Assembly: GCF_000682715.1 (NCBI RefSeq)
Contig: NZ_AWFH01000045.1
Location: 1-64,000, forward strand
Source: Hyphomonas atlantica corrig.
GTDB taxonomy: Bacteria; Pseudomonadota; Alphaproteobacteria; Caulobacterales; Hyphomonadaceae
DNA length: 64,000 nucleotides
Direction of reading: 5' to 3'
A program made the translations under genes and the position numbers. How positions within the stretch are numbered: position 1 is the first letter of the stretch; each line of letters opens with the position of its first letter. Under the pieces are notes generated by a model, which was not told the origin of the DNA, ran no database searches, and saw only the letters and a program-made list of their open reading frames with translations. Shown here piece after piece: positions 31,072 through 40,977 of this stretch.

Positions 31072-32079
31072 CTATTCAGGCTTGCGGAACCGCAGGGTCA
31101 TGCGGTCGGACTCGCCAATCTTCGCAATCGCCTCGCGCTCCGGCGTGCCTTCCTCGGTCGTGGCGAAGCTTGGCGCGAGACGCCAGACAATGTCGCCCTC
31201 GCCCGCATCATCTGCCGGATTGCTATTGATCTCGCTCGACTCTTCGAGAACGAACCCGGCCGCCTCGAAACTGTCGACCACAAAACTCGTCTTCAGGTAT
31301 CCGGCATTGCCATCGGCCCAGGCATCCGGCGTATCTTCAGACGCGCGGTGCTGGACCACGCCGACCACGCCGCCCGGCTTCAGGATGCGATAGGTTTCAG
31401 CAATCGTCGCCGTGTAGGTGCCAAGTTCTTCCTCGGTCCGGTTCAGATTGTGCAGCGCGCGGATAAAGAGTGCCGCATCGGCCTTCTCCGCCTTGTCTTC
31501 CGGCAGCGTCGTCAGCTTGTAGTCATAGACTTTCGCGCCCTTCTCACCGGCCCATCCCTCGGCGGTTTCGACCCAGCCTTCCAGCTGCGCCAGAATACCG
31601 GCGACGCGCTCCTCATCTGCGCCGGGCAGGATACGGATCCACATCTCATCGGGATAGTGCGCGCCGATCAGCTTGCCCTCCGGCCCGAGATACGGGAGCA
31701 GGATCTTGCTGTACCATCCGCGGCCCGGCAGCGCCTCGACCACCGTCATGCCGGGCTCAATTCCAAAGAACTCCAGCGTCGCACCGGGATTGCGCGCGTC
31801 GTAACGGGCCTGCACCTCTTCCGGCTGCATGGCCAACGCCGCGGCGAGCGCAACGGAGTCGGACACGTTCATCGCGTCATCGACCGTTTCGGCGGCTTCG
31901 GCCATCTCGGCTTCAACCGCAGCCTCCACTTCCACGTCTTCTTCCGCGTCCATCACGGTTTCGACTTCGATCGTCTCTTCGACCACTGTCTCGTCCGTCA
32001 TGTCGTCAGCAGGCGGCGTCTGGCACGCTGCGAGAAGTGCAATACCGGCTGCACCGGCGAGCAAATATCTGGGTTTCAT
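31072..32079 (-). CDS. Lipoprotein with class I SAM-methyltransferase-like domain
   Basis: The ATG at 32079, with AGGAGG just upstream, gives MKPRYLLAGAAGIALLAACQ, a clear lipoprotein signal with Cys19. A low-complexity acidic linker of about 55 residues rich in Glu, Val and Ala follows. Then comes a Rossmann-type domain: GMTVVEALPGRGWYSKILLPYLG resembles SAM motif I, and TYRILKPGGVVGVVQHR resembles the post-motif III strand. Similar exported methyltransferase-like proteins (COG4798-type) occur in Caulobacterales. SAM is not known to be available outside the cytoplasm, so the domain may do something else. Its own terminator follows. It is located between trpG and trpD. Confidence 0.8.
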   Translation of the reverse strand: MKPRYLLAGAAGIALLAACQTPPADDMTDETVVEETIEVETVMDAEEDVEVEAAVEAEMAEAAETVDDAMNVSDSVALAAALAMQPEEVQARYDARNPGATLEFFGIEPGMTVVEALPGRGWYSKILLPYLGPEGKLIGAHYPDEMWIRILPGADEERVAGILAQLEGWVETAEGWAGEKGAKVYDYKLTTLPEDKAEKADAALFIRALHNLNRTEEELGTYTATIAETYRILKPGGVVGVVQHRASEDTPDAWADGNAGYLKTSFVVDSFEAAGFVLEESSEINSNPADDAGEGDIVWRLAPSFATTEEGTPEREAIAKIGESDRMTLRFRKPE

Positions 32080-32283
32080 GGTGTCCTCCTCCATCAGGTT
32101 TCTGGTCTCTTGGAAATTCCCCTGTGGCGAGAGACTAGCCCAATCCGCCAGAAAACGCGATCAAGTCTTCGTGTAGGCTGGCTGAAGGCTTTGTGACGAT
32201 CTTTGCGCCTGCGTCACTGACGGGCTTGATCAGGCAGGCTCCAAGCCCCTATGCAGGCGCGAAGAGAAACCGGAATTCCCGCC

Positions 32284-33315
32284 ATGTCCCAAGACAGTCT
32301 CACCACCGCCCTTCTGGCCATTGCCCGGCGCCAGCCGCTGGACTCTGAAACGCTGGAAGGCGCCTTCGACAAATTACTGTCTGGCGAAGCTGCGCCAGAG
32401 GAAATTGGCGCCTTCCTGATGGGCCTTTCCGTGCGCGGGGAAACCGCTGACGAACTTGCCGCCGGCGCGCGCATCATGCGCCAGCATGCCCGGAAAGTTC
32501 ATGTGGAAGGTCCGGTGCTGGACACGTGCGGCACGGGTGGTCTTCCATGGAAAAGCCTGAACACATCCACCGCCAGCGCCATCGTCATTGCCGCAGCGGG
32601 CGGGCGCGTCGCCAAGCATGGCAACCGGTCGGTGCCGCCGAAGACCGGCTCTGCGGACGTGTTGGAGGCGCTGGGCGTCAACCTCGACATGGATGAGGAG
32701 ACCTTCCTCGATTGCCTGAATGGTTGCGGCGTCGCCTTCATGTTCGCGCGCAGCCATCACAGTGCCATGCGCCACGTCGCTCCGGTCCGCGCCAAGCTGG
32801 GCATTCGCACCATCTTCAACCTGCTTGGCCCGCTCAGCAATCCGGCCAGCGCGGAATACCAGGTGCTGGGTGTGTTCGCGCCGGAATGGGTGCGCCCGAT
32901 GGCTGATACGCTGGCGCGCCTCGGCACCCAGCGCGCCTGGGTCGTTCATGGCATGGACGGCATTGATGAAATCTCCATCGCGGGAACCACCAGGGTCTGC
33001 GAAGTCACCCCTGACGGCGTGCGCGAGTTCGACCTGACCCCGGCCGATGCCGGACTCGAGACCAGCCCGCTCTCGACGCTTGAAGGCGGCAGCCCGGCAG
33101 AGAATGCGCTGGCCATTACAGAGCTGTTTGACGGCCAGGAGGGCCCGTTCCGCGACGTGGTGCTGCTGAACGCCGCTGCCGGCCTGCATGTCTTTGGAAA
33201 GGTTGACACGCTGAAACAAGGCGCAGACATGGCCGCGCAGGCCATCGACAGTGGCAAGGCCCGCCAGACGCTTCGCGCCCTCGCCGCACTTTCCAACGGA
33301 CAGGACCCGGAATGA
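32284..33315 (+). CDS. trpD: Anthranilate phosphoribosyltransferase
   Basis: TrpD joins anthranilate and PRPP. The 343 aa contain the PRPP-binding glycine loop DTCGTGGLPWKSLNTSTASAIV, KHGNRSVPPKTGSADVLEALG, FMFARSHHSAMRHVAPVR, GIRTIFNLLGPLSNPA and HGMDGIDEIS. The ATG at 32284 was preferred over one 33 bases upstream because homology begins there. It overlaps trpC by 4 bp. Separated from trpEG by two inverted genes, it must have its own promoter in the 204-bp region before it. Confidence 0.96.
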   Translation: MSQDSLTTALLAIARRQPLDSETLEGAFDKLLSGEAAPEEIGAFLMGLSVRGETADELAAGARIMRQHARKVHVEGPVLDTCGTGGLPWKSLNTSTASAIVIAAAGGRVAKHGNRSVPPKTGSADVLEALGVNLDMDEETFLDCLNGCGVAFMFARSHHSAMRHVAPVRAKLGIRTIFNLLGPLSNPASAEYQVLGVFAPEWVRPMADTLARLGTQRAWVVHGMDGIDEISIAGTTRVCEVTPDGVREFDLTPADAGLETSPLSTLEGGSPAENALAITELFDGQEGPFRDVVLLNAAAGLHVFGKVDTLKQGADMAAQAIDSGKARQTLRALAALSNGQDPE

Positions 33316-34115
33316 GCACAGCCCTTGATCGCATCATCGCCTACAAGGTGGATGAAGTTGCTGCCGCAAAGCGCGAGACGCCTCTGGCCGCACTTGAGGC
33401 ACGCCTTCCGGATGCCAGCGCGCCGCGCGGCTTCGCCCAGTCCATGGCGCTGATTGCCGGCATCAACGAGAATGCCCTGATCTGTGAACTGAAGCGTAAG
33501 AGCCCCTCAGCGGGCGACATCCTGCCCGGGGCCGACCCGGTCGAGATTGCGCGTGAGTACGAAGCGGGCGGCGCTGCCTGTCTCTCCGTTCTGACAGACG
33601 GACCGAGCTTTGGCGGCAGTCTGGAAGACTTCGCCGCCATCCGGTCTGCGGTTGCCCTGCCGATGCTGCGCAAGGATTTCATGATCGACCCCTATCAGGT
33701 GATCGAGTCCCGCGTTTATGGCGCAGACTGCATCCTGGTTATCATGGCCTGTCTCAGTGATGATCAGGCCAGCGAACTGACCAGCACAGCGCTGGAGTTG
33801 GGCATGGATGTCCTGCTCGAAACGCACAATGAGGATGAACTGGAGCGCGCCCTGCGGCTTCCGTCTCCGCTGATTGGCATCAACAATCGCGACCTGAAAC
33901 GAATGGTGACCGATCTGGCGACCACCGAACGGCTCGCGCCGCTGGTGCCGGAGGACAAGGTGCTGATCTCCGAAAGCGGCGTTTCCTCGGCTCAAAGTAT
34001 TGAAAGGCTGCGCGAGACTGGCGCACGGCGGTTCCTGATCGGCGAAAGTCTTATGAAAATGGGCATAAACCGTCAGAAAAGCGTAACGGAAATGAGGGTA
34101 GCTGGCACGAATTGA
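33312..34115 (+). CDS. trpC: Indole-3-glycerol phosphate synthase
   Basis: TrpC closes the indole ring from CdRP. In 267 aa the TIM barrel shows CELKRKSPSAGDILPG (catalytic Lys), YEAGGAACLSVLTDGPSFGGS, LPMLRKDFMIDPYQVIESRVYGADCILVI, LIGINNRDLKRM, and VLISESGVSSAQSIERL. It is overlapped by trpD. In other alphaproteobacteria moaC and moeA often sit between trpC and lexA; here lexA follows after 61 bp. Confidence 0.96.
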   Translation: MSTALDRIIAYKVDEVAAAKRETPLAALEARLPDASAPRGFAQSMALIAGINENALICELKRKSPSAGDILPGADPVEIAREYEAGGAACLSVLTDGPSFGGSLEDFAAIRSAVALPMLRKDFMIDPYQVIESRVYGADCILVIMACLSDDQASELTSTALELGMDVLLETHNEDELERALRLPSPLIGINNRDLKRMVTDLATTERLAPLVPEDKVLISESGVSSAQSIERLRETGARRFLIGESLMKMGINRQKSVTEMRVAGTN

Positions 34116-34125
34116 CCCGAAGCAT

Positions 34126-34150
34126 GAACACATGTAGAACATAAGTGAAC
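34126..34150 (+). promoter_or_regulatory. LexA operator (SOS box) of lexA
   Basis: GAAC-N7-GAAC occurs at 34126-34140, the direct-repeat SOS box described for alphaproteobacteria. A third GAAC at 34147-34150 lies after six bases and could extend it. It is 37 bp before the lexA start codon, consistent with autorepression. Confidence 0.88.
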
Positions 34151-34176
34151 AGAGATTCGCCCGAAGGGAGTCCCCC

Positions 34177-34857
34177 GTGCTGACTAGTAAACAAAAGGAA
34201 TTGCTGCTCTTCATCAATGAGCGCATTCAGGAAACCGGCGTTTCGCCATCTTTTGACGAAATGAAAGATGCGCTGAACCTTGCCTCCAAATCCGGTATTC
34301 ACCGCCTGATCACGGCGCTTGAAGAGCGCGGGTTCATCCGGCGCCTCGCGCACCGGGCGCGCGCCCTTGAAGTGCTGAAATTGCCGGATGCCGTCGCGCC
34401 CGGCGCACCGCGTGGCCGGAAGGAATTCAAGCCCGCCCTCGTCGCAACTGGCCAGCCAGCCCCTGCTCCGGCGGCAAATACCGTGCCCCTCATCGGTCGC
34501 ATCGCAGCCGGTCTGCCGATTTCCGCGATCCAGCAGGAGAATGGCCACGTCAATGCACCGGACGGCCTGTCCGATGGCGACGAACATTTCGCCCTCGAAG
34601 TTCAAGGCGACTCCATGATCGATGCCGGCATTCTGGAAGGCGACATTGTCGTTTGCCGCCGCACCGATACAGCCAATACGGGCGACATTGTCGTGGCGCT
34701 GATCGACGGTGAGGAAGCGACGCTGAAACGCCTGCGCCGCAAGGGCGCGTCGGTTGCTCTGGAAGCGGCCAACCCTGCTTTCGAAACCCGCATCTTCGGA
34801 CCAGACCGCGTGCAGGTACAAGGCCGCCTTGTGGCCCTGATCCGTCGCTACGACTGA
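34177..34857 (+). CDS. lexA: LexA repressor, SOS regulator
   Basis: LexA represses DNA-damage genes and cleaves itself when RecA filaments form. The 226 aa have an N-terminal winged helix ([48 protein letters not shown]), then a proline-rich linker. The Ala111-Gly112 cleavage site in GRIAAGLPI follows, with the Ser146 nucleophile in [10 protein letters not shown] and the general base Lys184 in [11 protein letters not shown] 34177 is the start, with AAGGGAG six bases upstream. It overlaps the 3' end of comEC by 10 bp, tail to tail. Confidence 0.97.
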   Translation: MLTSKQKELLLFINERIQETGVSPSFDEMKDALNLASKSGIHRLITALEERGFIRRLAHRARALEVLKLPDAVAPGAPRGRKEFKPALVATGQPAPAPAANTVPLIGRIAAGLPISAIQQENGHVNAPDGLSDGDEHFALEVQGDSMIDAGILEGDIVVCRRTDTANTGDIVVALIDGEEATLKRLRRKGASVALEAANPAFETRIFGPDRVQVQGRLVALIRRYD

Positions 34858-36974
34858 CCTGAATCCTTTGAACATGGCTTCCAGGCCCGCGCCTTGCAGG
34901 GCGTGGCCCTTTGCGTTCTGGCACCGGTTGTGTCGATGGTCACGCCGCCCTGGCGGGATATGTCCGACCATGCCAGCGACGGCCCACACGCCTCACTTGG
35001 CCGCGTCATGACCAGATCCAGCGATACCTCGTCTGACGGCTCACAAGACTGCTGACCCTCAAGCGAGCCCTCGTCTCCCTCCGGCGCGTTGAGACGGATG
35101 GGCCCGATCACGCTGTCCAGGACACATGGCCAATTACTACACGAGCCTGAAGGCTCCAGCGTACTGAAGCGCATTGGCGACAGGCCATCCCCGTCGACAT
35201 AGCTGATCTTCTCGATGTCGCCCCCCTTTAAGCGGACGAACACATCCCCGGATGCGGACCAGTGCAGCGCCAAGCCGGGGGCGGTGAACCACAGCCAGAG
35301 AGCCGGCCCGGTCAACGCCGCCGCAAAGATCCACCGCCAGACACCATGCGCCACGACTGCCGCCGCCAGCGCTGCCGTGAACAGGACAAGCGAAAGGTCT
35401 GGCATCTGTTTGCCCGGTGAGATGCCGTCTGGAGCCTGCGCCGTGCACGTCTCGGCAATCCAGAGGATCGCCTCCAGCGAATAGCCGAACACGCGCAAGC
35501 CCAGATCGCCATAACCAAGCGGCGTGAGGATCAGTGCGGCAGCAGCGGCCGGCGCACTGACAAAGGTGATGATCGGCATCGCAGCCAGATTGGCGATCAG
35601 GCCCAGCCCGGCCAGACGGTCGAAATGGTAGAGCGCATAAGGCGCTGTTGCCGTGCCCGCGACCAACGACGTTACGGCGAGTGAGGCCCAGCTATAGCTG
35701 ACCGATCCCATCACGCGATCCGATACTGCCCGCCGCGCCGTCCATGCTTCATAGGTGGCGATCAAGGCACCGGATGCCGCGAAGGACATCTGGAAGCCAG
35801 GCGACATAACGCTTTCCGGCTGCAGCAGGATCACCAGAATCATGGCGATGGCAAAGGAACGAAGGCTGAGCGCGGCCCGGTCGAACAGAACCGCACCGAA
35901 CACGACCGCCAGCATGATAAACGCCCGCTGGGTAGAGACCCCCGCGCCGGAGATCACCAGATAGGACAGGCTGGCCAACAGGGCGATGATCGCCGCTGGC
36001 TTCTGGACAGGAACCCTCAAGGCCAGCGGTTCGATGCAGGCCAGCAATCGCCGCATGACGTAAAATACCAGCCCGCCAACGATGGCCATGTGAAGCCCTG
36101 AAATGGCCAGCAGGTGCGCGAGGCCCGAATTGCGCAGCGCCACCTGGTCCTCCACCGGCATGAAACTGCGGTCGCCGGAAACGAGCGCCGCCGCAAAGCC
36201 CCCAGCGCGCTCACCCGCCGCTTCATCGACATGCGAAGCCAGTTGCCGGCGGAAGGCAGCGATATGCATCCGGACATCCGAAACGATGCCCCCCGGCGCG
36301 CCCAGAGCCCCGCCCCGGCAGCGGCCCTGAACATAGCCCACACCGCCCAACTGCTCGAACCAGGCTTGTCGTCGGAAATCATACTCGCCCGCCATGCCCG
36401 GCGCGGGTGGCGGCCTCAGTACAGACCAGCACCTGACAAAGCGGCCTGAAGAGACTTCCAGCCGCGAGCGATGCGTGACCCGCACGGTCTTCGGTGTCGC
36501 CTCTGGCGGCATGCCGGCAATGGCATGAACCTCGATCCTCAGGCGCGGCCCCTTTGCACCAGTCTCAACCTCTGACAGCCAGCCTTCGACCATGACCGGC
36601 CCAGTCATCTCGGAAATGACCGGCGCTGCCACCAGACGCGCCCGTACCGCCCCGGCGCTCAGGCCCAGAACCACGCCAAAAGCCAGCCAGAGAACAAACT
36701 GAACCAGCGAGGGCGCCAGCAATCTCCGCCCTACAGCGATCAGGGCGACCGCCAGCAAAGGCGCGAGCAGAATCGCCTCCATAGCCGGTTCAGATGGCAT
36801 CGTGAAATAAGCCGCCGCGCCAGTCGCCATTGCAAAGGCCAGCAGGAGTGGCTGTGCATCCACCCCGGAAATCGCCCAGAAGCGCTGGCCGCTGACTGCA
36901 CGCCAGAGGCCCAGCCCCTTGCCATTGGCCGGGGAGTTGTGTTTCTGCGGCGCAAGAGCATCACCCACGATCAT
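34848..36974 (-). CDS. comEC: ComEC/Rec2-family DNA-uptake channel protein
   Basis: ComEC is the inner-membrane channel for single-stranded DNA in natural transformation. The 708-aa protein has several N-terminal membrane helices, a DUF4131-like soluble region (about 135-230), and the competence domain with [41 protein letters not shown] and helices to about residue 560. The C-terminal 130 residues carry no HxHxDH metallo-beta-lactamase motif, unlike the Gram-positive form; they look degenerate or unrelated. The ATG at 36974 was chosen because the preceding 40 codons are not conserved. It is divergent from gltX by only 21 bp and ends inside lexA. Confidence 0.88.
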   Translation of the reverse strand: MIVGDALAPQKHNSPANGKGLGLWRAVSGQRFWAISGVDAQPLLLAFAMATGAAAYFTMPSEPAMEAILLAPLLAVALIAVGRRLLAPSLVQFVLWLAFGVVLGLSAGAVRARLVAAPVISEMTGPVMVEGWLSEVETGAKGPRLRIEVHAIAGMPPEATPKTVRVTHRSRLEVSSGRFVRCWSVLRPPPAPGMAGEYDFRRQAWFEQLGGVGYVQGRCRGGALGAPGGIVSDVRMHIAAFRRQLASHVDEAAGERAGGFAAALVSGDRSFMPVEDQVALRNSGLAHLLAISGLHMAIVGGLVFYVMRRLLACIEPLALRVPVQKPAAIIALLASLSYLVISGAGVSTQRAFIMLAVVFGAVLFDRAALSLRSFAIAMILVILLQPESVMSPGFQMSFAASGALIATYEAWTARRAVSDRVMGSVSYSWASLAVTSLVAGTATAPYALYHFDRLAGLGLIANLAAMPIITFVSAPAAAAALILTPLGYGDLGLRVFGYSLEAILWIAETCTAQAPDGISPGKQMPDLSLVLFTAALAAAVVAHGVWRWIFAAALTGPALWLWFTAPGLALHWSASGDVFVRLKGGDIEKISYVDGDGLSPMRFSTLEPSGSCSNWPCVLDSVIGPIRLNAPEGDEGSLEGQQSCEPSDEVSLDLVMTRPSEACGPSLAWSDISRQGGVTIDTTGARTQRATPCKARAWKPCSKDSGQS

Positions 36975-36995
36975 AAATCGGAGCCTGCCTGTCCC

Positions 36996-38465
36996 ATGAA
37001 CGTCATTACGCGTTTTGCCCCTTCTCCCACCGGCATGCTGCACATTGGAGGGGCAAGGACGGCACTTTTCAACTACCTCTTCGCGAAACGTCACAACGGG
37101 AAGTTTCTTTTGCGGATCGAGGATACCGATCGCGCACGCTCAACGGATGAGGCAACGGCGGCGATTCTGGAGGGCATGGACTGGCTCGGCCTGACGCCGG
37201 ACGAAGCGCCGGTGATGCAGTTCAGCCAGGCGGCGCGGCACACTGAAGTCGCCAATGAGATGATTGCGCGAGGCACGGCCTTCCGCTGCTACGCTACGCC
37301 GGAAGAACTCCAGGCCCGCCGGGATCTGGGTGAGGAAAAGCGCCAGGCCGCCAAGGCAGAAGGCATTTCGGAAGCGGAGAAGACCGCGCTGCTGGCCGAG
37401 GCGAATGAGCTGCTCGCCCCTTATCGGTCTCCTTGGCGCGATGGCGCCCCGTCCCCATCAGCCGATGCGCCTTTCACCGTGCGCCTGCGCGCGCCGGATG
37501 GCGGTGACCGCATCCTTGAAGATGGTGTTCAGGGCCGCGTGACCATTCAGGCGAGCGAACTGGACGACATGATCCTGCTGCGCGCCGATGGCACGCCGAC
37601 TTACATGCTGGCAGTTGTGGTGGACGATCACGATATGGGCGTGACGCACGTGATCCGCGGCGACGATCATTTGCGCAATGCTTTCCGCCAGATCCCGATC
37701 TATGAGGCGATGGGCTGGGACGTACCGACCTTTGCCCACGTCTCCCTGATCCACGGACCAGATGGCGCGAAACTGTCCAAGCGCCACGGCGCGCTCTCCA
37801 CGCTGGCCTATCGGGAAATGGGCTACCTGCCGGAAGCCATGAAGGCCTATCTGCTCCGCCTCGGCTGGAGCCACGGCGATCAGGAAATCTTCACCGAGGC
37901 CGAGGCCATTTCCCTCTTCGATGTCGAGGGCATCAACAAGGCCCCTGCACGCCTGGACCTGGAGAAGCTGGGCCAGATCAATTCCCATTTCATGCGCCTT
38001 GCCGATGATGATCGCCTGTTCGAATTGCTGAAGCCGCTGCTGGAGGCGGAGGCCCCGCTCAGCGAGGCGGAAGCCGGCCGGGTCCGTACGGCCCTGCCGC
38101 ACATGAAGGATCGCGGCACCACGCTGCCAGAGCTTGCCGCTGCGTTCGCCTTCCTGCGTGACATTCGCCCGATTGAAATGAACAAGAAGGCGCGCAAGGC
38201 ATTGTCCGAAGAAGGACTTGACCGGCTGGCGGGTCTGCGCGACGAACTGCAGCAATTGCGCCAATGGACCGCAGAAACTATATCGCTCGTCATAAGCTCG
38301 TATTGCGCTGACCGCGACCTTTCGATGGGACAGGTGGGTCAGCCACTCAGAGCTGCGCTCACGGGCGGGTTACCCGCGCCAGACATCGCTCCAGTCCTTG
38401 AATGGCTCGGGCAGGATGAGGCGCTGGGAAGAATTGAAGATCAAACGGCGAAAGCCGGGACCTAA
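36996..38465 (+). CDS. gltX: Glutamyl-tRNA synthetase
   Basis: GltX charges tRNA-Glu (and in many alphaproteobacteria also tRNA-Gln). The 489 aa begin [45 protein letters not shown], with the HIGH-type motif near residue 15. The KMSKS-type motif is [10 protein letters not shown] near 259, and the C-terminal half is the helical anticodon-binding domain. The ATG at 36996 has CGGAG upstream. It lies before gltA, as in most alphaproteobacteria. Confidence 0.97.
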   Translation: MNVITRFAPSPTGMLHIGGARTALFNYLFAKRHNGKFLLRIEDTDRARSTDEATAAILEGMDWLGLTPDEAPVMQFSQAARHTEVANEMIARGTAFRCYATPEELQARRDLGEEKRQAAKAEGISEAEKTALLAEANELLAPYRSPWRDGAPSPSADAPFTVRLRAPDGGDRILEDGVQGRVTIQASELDDMILLRADGTPTYMLAVVVDDHDMGVTHVIRGDDHLRNAFRQIPIYEAMGWDVPTFAHVSLIHGPDGAKLSKRHGALSTLAYREMGYLPEAMKAYLLRLGWSHGDQEIFTEAEAISLFDVEGINKAPARLDLEKLGQINSHFMRLADDDRLFELLKPLLEAEAPLSEAEAGRVRTALPHMKDRGTTLPELAAAFAFLRDIRPIEMNKKARKALSEEGLDRLAGLRDELQQLRQWTAETISLVISSYCADRDLSMGQVGQPLRAALTGGLPAPDIAPVLEWLGQDEALGRIEDQTAKAGT

Positions 38466-38512
38466 TCCCGAGCGATGCCGAGTGGAACAATGATTTGGAA
38501 GGGCTAGAGTTG

Positions 38513-39817
38513 ATGGAAAACAAGACCAAAGACGCCGGTACGGCGAAGATCGAGATTGACGGAAAGACCTATGACATGCCGGTACTGTCCGGCACCCACG
38601 GTCCAAACGTCGTGGACGTGCGCAAATTCTACGCGCAATCCGGACAGTTCACATTTGACCCGGGCTTCACCTCCACGGCGAGCTGTGAAAGCCAGATCAC
38701 GTTCATCAACGGGGAAGAAGGCGTCCTGCTGCACCGCGGCTATCCGATTGGCCAGCTGGCTGCGCAAGCAACCTTCCCGGAAGTATGCTACCTGATCCTG
38801 AATGGCGAACTGCCATCCAAGTCGGAACTCAGCACGTTCAACGACGAGATCAAGCAGCACACCCTGCTCCACACACAACTGGACCGTTTCTTCGACGGCT
38901 TCCGCCGTGACAGCCACCCGATGGCCATGCTGACCGGTACGGTTGGCGCGATGGCGTCCTTCTACCCGGGTGCGATGGATAGCGAAGATCCGGAAGAGCG
39001 CCGCCTCGCTTCGATCCGCCTGATTGCCAAGATGCCGACGCTCTGCGCACGCATCCTGAAGTACAATCTCGGCCAGAAATTCGTCGATCCTCGCAACGAT
39101 CTGTCCTACGCCGAAAACTTCCTGAACATGTGCTTCTCGGTCACCGCCGAGGATTACAAAGTGGATCCAAAAATCGCCAAGGCGATGGACCGTTTCTTCA
39201 TCCTGCACGCAGACCACGAGCAAAACGCGTCGACCTCGACCGTTCGCCTGGCAGGGTCTTCAGGCGCGCATCCATTCGCCGCTGTTGCGGCTGGCGTGGC
39301 CTGTCTCTGGGGCCCAAGCCATGGCGGCGCCAACGAGGCCTGCCTCAACATGCTGCACGAAATCGGCACTGTGGACCGCATCCCGGAATTCATCGAGAAG
39401 GCAAAGGACAAGTCTGATCCGTTCCGCCTGATGGGCTTCGGTCACCGCGTCTACAAGAACTACGACCCGCGCGCGACCGTGATGCGCGAGTCTGCTCACG
39501 AAGTGCTCGACCTGCTTGGCCTGAAGGATCAGCCGATCCTGAAAGTCGCCATGGAACTGGAGCGCATCGCTCTCGAAGACGAATACTTCGCAGAGAAGAA
39601 GCTCTACCCGAACGTCGACTTCTACTCCGGCATCATCCTCGATGCGATCGGCTTCCCGAAGCAGATGTTCACCGTGCTGTTCTCGCTGGCCCGCACCGTC
39701 GGCTGGATTGCCCAGCTGAACGAGATGCTGGTCGACCCGACCCAACGCATTGGTCGCCCGCGCCAGATCTACACCGGCGCCGCCATGCGCGACTACGTGC
39801 CGATGGACCAGCGCTAG
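38513..39817 (+). CDS. gltA: Citrate synthase (type II)
   Basis: GltA condenses acetyl-CoA and oxaloacetate. The 434-aa length, the N-terminal beta domain ([29 protein letters not shown]) and [33 protein letters not shown] identify the hexameric, NADH-sensitive Gram-negative type. Catalytic segments include [45 protein letters not shown] and [15 protein letters not shown]. The ATG at 38513 has GGAAGG upstream. A strong terminator follows at 39842. Confidence 0.97.
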   Translation: MENKTKDAGTAKIEIDGKTYDMPVLSGTHGPNVVDVRKFYAQSGQFTFDPGFTSTASCESQITFINGEEGVLLHRGYPIGQLAAQATFPEVCYLILNGELPSKSELSTFNDEIKQHTLLHTQLDRFFDGFRRDSHPMAMLTGTVGAMASFYPGAMDSEDPEERRLASIRLIAKMPTLCARILKYNLGQKFVDPRNDLSYAENFLNMCFSVTAEDYKVDPKIAKAMDRFFILHADHEQNASTSTVRLAGSSGAHPFAAVAAGVACLWGPSHGGANEACLNMLHEIGTVDRIPEFIEKAKDKSDPFRLMGFGHRVYKNYDPRATVMRESAHEVLDLLGLKDQPILKVAMELERIALEDEYFAEKKLYPNVDFYSGIILDAIGFPKQMFTVLFSLARTVGWIAQLNEMLVDPTQRIGRPRQIYTGAAMRDYVPMDQR

Positions 39818-39841
39818 GCGCATTTCAGTATCCCGAACAAG

Positions 39842-39871
39842 AAAGGCCCCGACGTCGCGTTGGGGCCTTTT
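39842..39871. terminator. Bidirectional terminator between gltA and entericidin-like gene
   Basis: AAAGGCCCC and GGGGCCTTTT flank an 11-nt loop; the A-run before and the T-run after make it usable on both strands, fitting the two genes that converge on it. Confidence 0.85.
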
Positions 39872-39904
39872 GCGTTCTGAGGGCTGGAAAGACGAAGGCC
39901 GAAT

Positions 39905-40057
39905 CTATTTTGACATCTTCTCCTTCACGTCCCGCGCAGTTTCGGAGACGACTTCGCCACCTGCCTGAACATCGCGGCCAACGCCTTCGACCGTGTTGCA
40001 CGCCGTCGCCAGCGGCAGCAGAGAGAGCGCAAGCGCTGCAGCCATGAGTTTCTTCAT
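39905..40057 (-). CDS. Entericidin A/B-family small lipoprotein
   Basis: A 50-aa protein, MKKLMAAALALSLLPLATAC followed by NTVEGVGRDVQAGG. The Cys-N-T-V-E-G-x-G-x-D pattern right after the lipobox is the entericidin signature; in E. coli these are a bacteriolytic/antidote lipoprotein pair. In alphaproteobacteria they are single abundant lipoproteins of unclear role. The ATG at 40057 follows GGGAG eight bases upstream. It shares the 39842 terminator with gltA. Confidence 0.85.
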   Translation of the reverse strand: MKKLMAAALALSLLPLATACNTVEGVGRDVQAGGEVVSETARDVKEKMSK

Positions 40058-40215
40058 CTGGTCACTCCCATGAATATGAATGGCCAGAACAATGTGCCTG
40101 AAGCCCTCATTCGGCAAGGCGGCATGCGCGCCTCTGTGCTTTTTGCCGCTCTTTCACCCTCACCACCGCAAATGCCTGTTCCCTTTTCACCCGACTCCCT
40201 GCTAAAGCCCTGCGC

Positions 40216-40884
40216 ATGAAAACCGCTGTGATTGTCTTCCCCGGATCGAATTGTGACCGCGACGCTTATGACGCGCTTGCACAGGTAACCGGCCAGGCCC
40301 CGGCTATGGTCTGGCACAAGGACGGAACCATTCCGGACGGCACGGACCTCGTCATGGTCCCCGGTGGCTTCTCCTATGGCGACTATCTGCGCTGCGGCGC
40401 GATGGCTGGCAATTCACCGATCATCTCTCAGCTTCACGCGCATGCGGAGCGCGGCGGCTATGTGCTCGGCGTCTGCAATGGCTTCCAAATCCTGTGCGAA
40501 ACGGGCCTTCTGCCCGGCGCGCTGATGCGCAATGCATCGCTCCACTTCGTGTGCCGTCCGCAGGCGTTAAGCGTGGAGTCAGCGAACACGGCCTATACCA
40601 GCGCCTATTCCGGTACGCCGGAAGTCGTCATTCCGGTCGCGCATCATGACGGCAATTATTTCGCCGATGACGCCACGCTGGACACGCTGGAAGGCGAAGG
40701 CCGCGTGGCGTTCCGTTATGCCAAGGGCCAGAACCCGAATGGCTCGGCGCGCGACATCGCCGGCATCCTCAGCGAGAATGGCCGCATCCTCGGCATGATG
40801 CCCCACCCGGAGCGCGCCATTGGCGGGCATGAAGGCGGCACCGACGGTCTTGGCGTCTTCGAAAGCCTGCTTAGCGCGGCCTAG
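40216..40884 (+). CDS. purQ: Phosphoribosylformylglycinamidine synthase subunit PurQ
   Basis: PurQ is the glutaminase of the PurQ-PurS-PurL complex (fourth step of purine synthesis). The 222 aa show [34 protein letters not shown], the catalytic Cys in [20 protein letters not shown], and GMMPHPERA with the catalytic His and Glu. PurS, usually directly upstream, is not here; the preceding gene is the inverted entericidin. purL lies 3.2 kb downstream. Confidence 0.96.
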   Translation: MKTAVIVFPGSNCDRDAYDALAQVTGQAPAMVWHKDGTIPDGTDLVMVPGGFSYGDYLRCGAMAGNSPIISQLHAHAERGGYVLGVCNGFQILCETGLLPGALMRNASLHFVCRPQALSVESANTAYTSAYSGTPEVVIPVAHHDGNYFADDATLDTLEGEGRVAFRYAKGQNPNGSARDIAGILSENGRILGMMPHPERAIGGHEGGTDGLGVFESLLSAA

Positions 40885-40916
40885 CCTCTACTACCCAATC
40901 GGCTTCGAGATAGCTC

Positions 40917-40955
40917 TTGACGCTCCGTACACCGGGCATTATCGAATTTCGATAA
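40917..40955 (+). promoter_or_regulatory. Promoter-like -35 with 17-bp dyad operator upstream of DUF418 gene
   Basis: TTGACG at 40917-40922 is followed 16 bases later by the perfect dyad TTATCG-AATTT-CGATAA (40939-40955), which would cover the -10 region (TATCGA at 17-bp spacing). The gene begins 23 bp further on. The same half-site and spacer occur at 54648-54662 before the GIN-domain genes, pointing to one regulator; none in the window is an obvious candidate. Confidence 0.6.
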
Positions 40956-40977
40956 AGCCGTGCCGGAGGGGAAACGC

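Noticed and set aside
32193-32218. Attenuator or riboswitch before trpD
   Set aside because: Only a 6-bp dyad (GTGACG...CGTCAC) exists, with no Trp-codon-rich leader peptide or competing structure.
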